The position numbers were made by a program, and so were the translations under genes. Below are positions 60,040 through 64,000 of a stretch of 64,000 nucleotides of DNA, piece by piece (position 1 is the stretch's first letter; each line of letters begins with the position of its first letter). Under the pieces are notes generated by a model, which was not told the DNA's origin, ran no database searches, and saw nothing but the letters and a program-made list of their open reading frames with translations. The stretch is from Biscogniauxia marginata (lineage: Eukaryota; Ascomycota; Sordariomycetes; Xylariales; Xylariaceae): assembly GCA_022695795.1 (NCBI GenBank), contig MU404072.1, positions 239,541-303,540 of the forward strand. The letters run 5' to 3'.

Positions 60040-61640
60040 ATATTATTATTTATTATATTAACTAAAAAAATTATTTAATTTTATAATATCGTAATAACTT
60101 ATTATTATTAAAAAGTAAAATTAAAATGTTAAATAATAACTAAATAATAAATAAGCTTAATATAAAATTTATAAAATATTTCGATTTTTATATTAAAAAT
60201 TAAATACGAGGTTTTAAGTATTTATTAATTTTAAATGATTACAAACATTATTATTTTATAAAATTTAAAAAATGTTATAAAAAACTTAATATTATTATAT
60301 AAATTATAACTTTTTAACTTTATATATTTTAATATCTTTAAAAAATATATAATAATTACTTAAAAGATTTAATAAAATATTATTATTATTATATTATAAA
60401 AAAGATTTTTTAATTAACTTTATAAAAGTATTTATTATTATAATAATTACTTTAAATATATAAATTAAGTTTTACTTAATTAAATTAATTCTTTTTAATT
60501 TAAAAAAGGTTATTATTATATTATTTTTATATAAAAAGTGTATATATTTTTTCTTAATCTCGATATAAATTAAATATTTTAAAAAGTTAAAATATTTATA
60601 ATAACTCACGAAATATTATTATAATTTAATTTTATTATAAATAAAATTAAAAATTATTAAAAAAGTTTTTTTATAAATATTATAAATATTTATAATTAAT
60701 ATATAAAATAACTTTATTACAAAATAAAATTATTTGTTTTCGAGAAATAAATTATATTTTTAATAAACGACGTAAAACTAAAAATAAGTAATTATAAATA
60801 AAAAGAATATTTAATATAAAAAAGAATAACTTTATAAATTAAAAAAATATTATAATTAATAATAAAAAAATCTCGAAAAAAAAGTAATAATTAAACGAAA
60901 ACGATATAATATATATAATTAAATTAATTATAATACGCGTATTTATATAACGAATAAAAATGCGTTTAATAATATAACAAATAAAAATATAATTAATAAT
61001 ATTTATATAATAAATAAAAAGGTATTTAATAATTTAAATTTCGAGAAGTTATAATTAATTTTATTTATTATTAATTCTTTATTTTAATTTTAAAGGGCTT
61101 TAATTCGGAAAATATAATAAATTAATTAATTTTAATGCCACGTAAATGTTTTTTAATAATTAAAATTACGAAAGTTATAAAAACTAGCTTATTTGTTTAT
61201 GTAACTCACTTGCTTATAAGACACGTTATCGTTTTTATTTAATTATTACTTTTTTAAGCTCTTTTATTATTATTAATAATATTATTCTTTTTAATTTATA
61301 AATATAATAATAATTTATTAAACTTTACAAGTAATTATTATATATTTACTTTAAAATTTAAAATTTATATAATAAATAACTAAGTATATAAAATATAACG
61401 ATATTCTTTTAATAATAACTTTCGAAATTAATAAAATAATAATTTTTATAATTATTTAAAGTTAAAAAGCGTATAATTTCTTTTCTTTTTTATATATTTA
61501 TAAAAATACTTTATAAAATTTATATTAAACTTATTTATAATTTAGTTATTATTTAATATCGTAATTTTACTTTTTAATAATAATAAATTATTACGATATT
61601 ATAAAACGAGGTATTTTTTAATTTAAATAATTATATTTTA
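60040..61640. repeat. Inverted repeat arms (60040-60530 and 61235-61640)
   Basis: The left arm, with TTATAATATCGTAATAA and AGTAAAATTA, reappears as reverse complement around 61555-61610. Matching continues inward with many RIP changes. The arms enclose the TIR copy 60535-61229. Either they are ends of a host element into which the TIR copy inserted, or parts of one larger palindromic structure. Confidence 0.55.
60535..61229 (+). repeat. Long terminal inverted repeat, copy 2
   Basis: Direct repeat of 15066-15833 in present coordinates, ending CTTATAAGACACGTTAT. It would be inverted relative to copy 1 if the 14-45.6 kb block is flipped back. Non-coding. Confidence 0.7.
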
Positions 61641-62099
61641 TTTTTAATTACTTTATTAAGTTTATTATAATTATTTATAAAGTTTATATTTATTATTATT
61701 ATATTAATTTTAATAATTATTTTAATTATAAATCTTTTTTTATTAAAATTATATATATATATTTTTCAATATTATATTTTATAATTATATTACATATTAA
61801 TTTATATTGTTTTTAATTTTTATTTTTATTTTTATAAAAAGCTTTTTATTTATTTATTTATTTAAACGCGTTTAAAAGGTTTTTTATTATTATATAAAAT
61901 AAAAAGCTTAATTTTATTTAACACGTATTACATTGTAATTAAGTAATAAAATATTTATTATTTTAATAACATAATAAAAACGAAAAAGAAATAATTAATT
62001 ATATAAACATATTTTTAAATTATTATTATAATATAATATTAAAAATATTATAAATTTTTAATATTTAAATAACGTTATTTATAAGTAATAATATATTAA

Positions 62100-62400
62100 T
62101 TTAAGTTTTAAATAATATTATTAGTTATTAAATTAAATTAATTAATAAAAACCCAATTTTTTATATAATTTTAATTTTAAAATAAATAATATAAATTACG
62201 CGTTAAAAAACTAAATATTTAATATAAAAATATTCAGTTTTTAAAGTATAAAGCTAAATAAAACGATTTAAATAATAATAATTATTAATTATTTTTAATA
62301 TTACGTAAATATTTTTTAATAATTAAAAATATAATAATTATAAAATTTCGTTTACGAGTTTATTTTGTTTATTTACTTGTATTATATGTTATTTATTATA
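62100..62400 (+). repeat. Partial third copy of the TIR family
   Basis: Matches 15590-15833 (AATATTTAATATAAAAA, TTTTTAATAATTAAAA and the AGTTTATTTTGTTTATTTACTTG end) with many differences. Its terminal 20 bp is more degraded. Confidence 0.5.
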
Positions 62401-62589
62401 ATATTAAAAAAATTTTAGTTTTATTACTTTAAAGATTTAACGATTAATTAAAGTTTATTTTTAAATTATAAATATTATATATAAACAAGTTTATAAGCGT
62501 GAATTTAATTTTTATGCCTTTATTTTATATATACAAAATAAATAGCTTTAAAATGCTTTTAAAGTTAGTTATTTTAAAAAATAAAGAGA

Positions 62590-63250
62590 TAAACTTTTTT
62601 AAAAAGTGATTTTTAAAGTTTCTCGTAATTATTATAACTATAAAATGACTTATAAAGACATTATATATAAGCTTTTTTAATAAGGCCCTCTTATTTTTAT
62701 AATGATAATTTAAAAAACTTTTAAGTTAATTAATTATAAAAAATTAAAACTAATAAAAAAGCTAGGTTTTATTAAAAATATAAAGAAAAAGAGATTTTAA
62801 TAATGTTTAAATTATTAAAACTAAATCTTCAAGGATTAAAAAAAGGTGATTTAAATCAACAAAACCTTTATTATTTTATTATATTGACAAAGAGGTTACT
62901 ACTTTTAAAGACGTTTAAATAAAGGTATTATTTATAATTATATTCGCAAAAAATAAAAAGAATATTTCGAGTTTATATTTTAAAGTAGTTTCTTTTATAA
63001 TAATAAAGGTTTTTATTATTATTAATTTTTAAAGACTACTTTTAAATATAAAAAGGTTGAAAAAGCGTTAAAATCACTTAATAAGGATTTAAAGTTAATT
63101 ACTTAAGAAACTTAAAAGCTAAATATTAATATATAACGCTTAAATCTTCAAACTAAGTTTAAAGCTAAGTTTAAATAAAAATTATAAAGAAAACTAAAAA
63201 GTTAATTCGTAAAAAAGAAATTAATATTAATTATTAATGTTATTAAATAT
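62590..63250 (+). other. Possible RIP-mutated coding relic
   Basis: A frame with stops explicable as former Gln codons gives a helical, Lys-rich end (EKALKSLNKDLKLIT then ET, KLNINI, RLNLQTKFKAKFK) over about 63056-63240. No family recognised; composition alone could mislead in such AT-rich DNA. Confidence 0.25.
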
Positions 63251-63327
63251 CCATTTTTTATTTAAATTTATCTTTTTTATAAAAAAAATATAAAAACTCG
63301 TTTTAATATTTTAATTTAAAAGAATAA

Positions 63328-63731
63328 TGTTACGAACCTTCCTTGTGCTGTGTCACGTGTGGGTCACGTAAACCAGAATAAATCGTTGAATCATGGGTTA
63401 AGAATCTATAATTCAATGATTTAATAAATCATTAAATCATAAATAAAGAATTAGTGATTCAATAATTCGCAAGTTTTTATGTGAGGGGAGAACGAGTATA
63501 AATAAATTGGAATTTCCTATGTATTTAGTCATTCATTTTTTAATTATTAATCTAAGATTATAATTACTCTTTGATATTATAATGAGAGTATCTTGAAACC
63601 TCTTTAACGAACATAACATTGTAAATTATTTGAATTAATCTCAACTTATTATTACTTTTAAATTAAGAAAACCTAGTACGTATTTACTTGTAAAATCAAT
63701 TAACTAGGAACATATAAAGAGATTCGTTACA
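63328..63731 (+). repeat. LTR, 5' LTR of the last element, 404 bp
   Basis: TGTTACGAACCTTCC...CGTTACA. The U3 has two to three RIP-altered TTGAATCATGGGT-type units, related to but distinct from type D. Left flank AATAA (63323-63327) is the expected TSD. Confidence 0.88.
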
Positions 63732-64000
63732 TTTTGATAGCTCTTTAATTAATGCTTAACATTAATTTAAGAAAGAAAGGGATTTTTAGTTAAATCGTCC
63801 TAGAATAAGCATGCCTCCTAAGATTAAAAAGCAATAAAAAAAGAAATAAGTAAAAGAATAATAATTAATAAGCTTTTAAACGAAAGTTTTAGGTTTTTTT
63901 ACGGTATAATAAAAAAGTTTAAAAGAATTAACACAAAAATCCATTATAATTGCAGCTAAAGAAGAGTTACAGGAGGACATCTCGGAAGATCAGCAAAAAG
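63328..64000 (+). mobile_element. Chromovirus, 5' end (continues outside window)
   Basis: LTR, leader beginning TTTTGATAGCTC, gag start MPPKIKK-like at about 63808 with early stops, running into the window edge. Confidence 0.88.

Overview
The window looks like a chromosome segment of a filamentous ascomycete (Pezizomycotina) with a two-compartment genome. About 47 kb is extremely AT-rich, TA-dinucleotide-rich retrotransposon wreckage. Its changes are the C-to-T and G-to-A kind (Cys to Tyr, Asp to Asn, Gln/Trp to stop) expected of repeat-induced point mutation (RIP). About 17 kb (roughly 15.9-33.5 kb) has normal base composition and carries sparse genes with 55-95 bp introns and fungal branch sites. 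CHS7, a DUF4604 protein and a fungal CorA-like gene also fit Pezizomycotina; I cannot name the genus.

Layout. 1-14.6 kb and 35.3-60.0 kb: nested and interleaved Ty3/Gypsy chromoviruses (gag with CCHC knuckle, protease, RT, RNase H, integrase, C-terminal chromodomain) in both orientations, with 13 recognisable LTRs. 14.6-15.8 kb and 60.0-62.4 kb: a second, non-LTR family with long terminal inverted repeats. 16.3-16.9 kb: DUF4604/KIAA1143-like gene. 18.1-18.4 kb: small two-exon gene on the minus strand. 19.6-22.4 kb and 24.2-26.1 kb: two paralogous three-exon protein-kinase genes with matching intron positions and an HGD catalytic loop. 28.4-30.3 kb: CorA-like membrane protein gene with a frameshifted N-terminal half. 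31.6-32.8 kb: CHS7, chitin synthase export chaperone, on the minus strand. 33.6-35.3 kb: a short interspersed repeat and LTR fragments. 63.3 kb to the end: start of another chromovirus.

The main result concerns architecture. Five-base target-site duplications (TSDs) do not match around neighbouring LTRs, but they match perfectly if 14,005-45,610 is flipped. One inversion between two oppositely oriented LTRs (13,591-14,004 and 45,611-46,024) restores four nested insertions with TSDs CATAA, AAAAG, GAAAG and TTTAT, rejoins three retroelements, and rejoins a TIR element. The gene island therefore appears to have been inverted as a ~31.6 kb block, or the assembly is mis-joined in these LTRs.

The second result is an accessory reading frame lying antisense between the pol 3' end and the 3' LTR in several element copies. 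It begins MSHYIIK-like, then has a Cys-rich patch and a charged, probably coiled-coil tail. The LTRs also show a conserved 3' half joined to several unrelated U3 halves, each carrying its own 40-48 bp tandem repeat with variable copy number.
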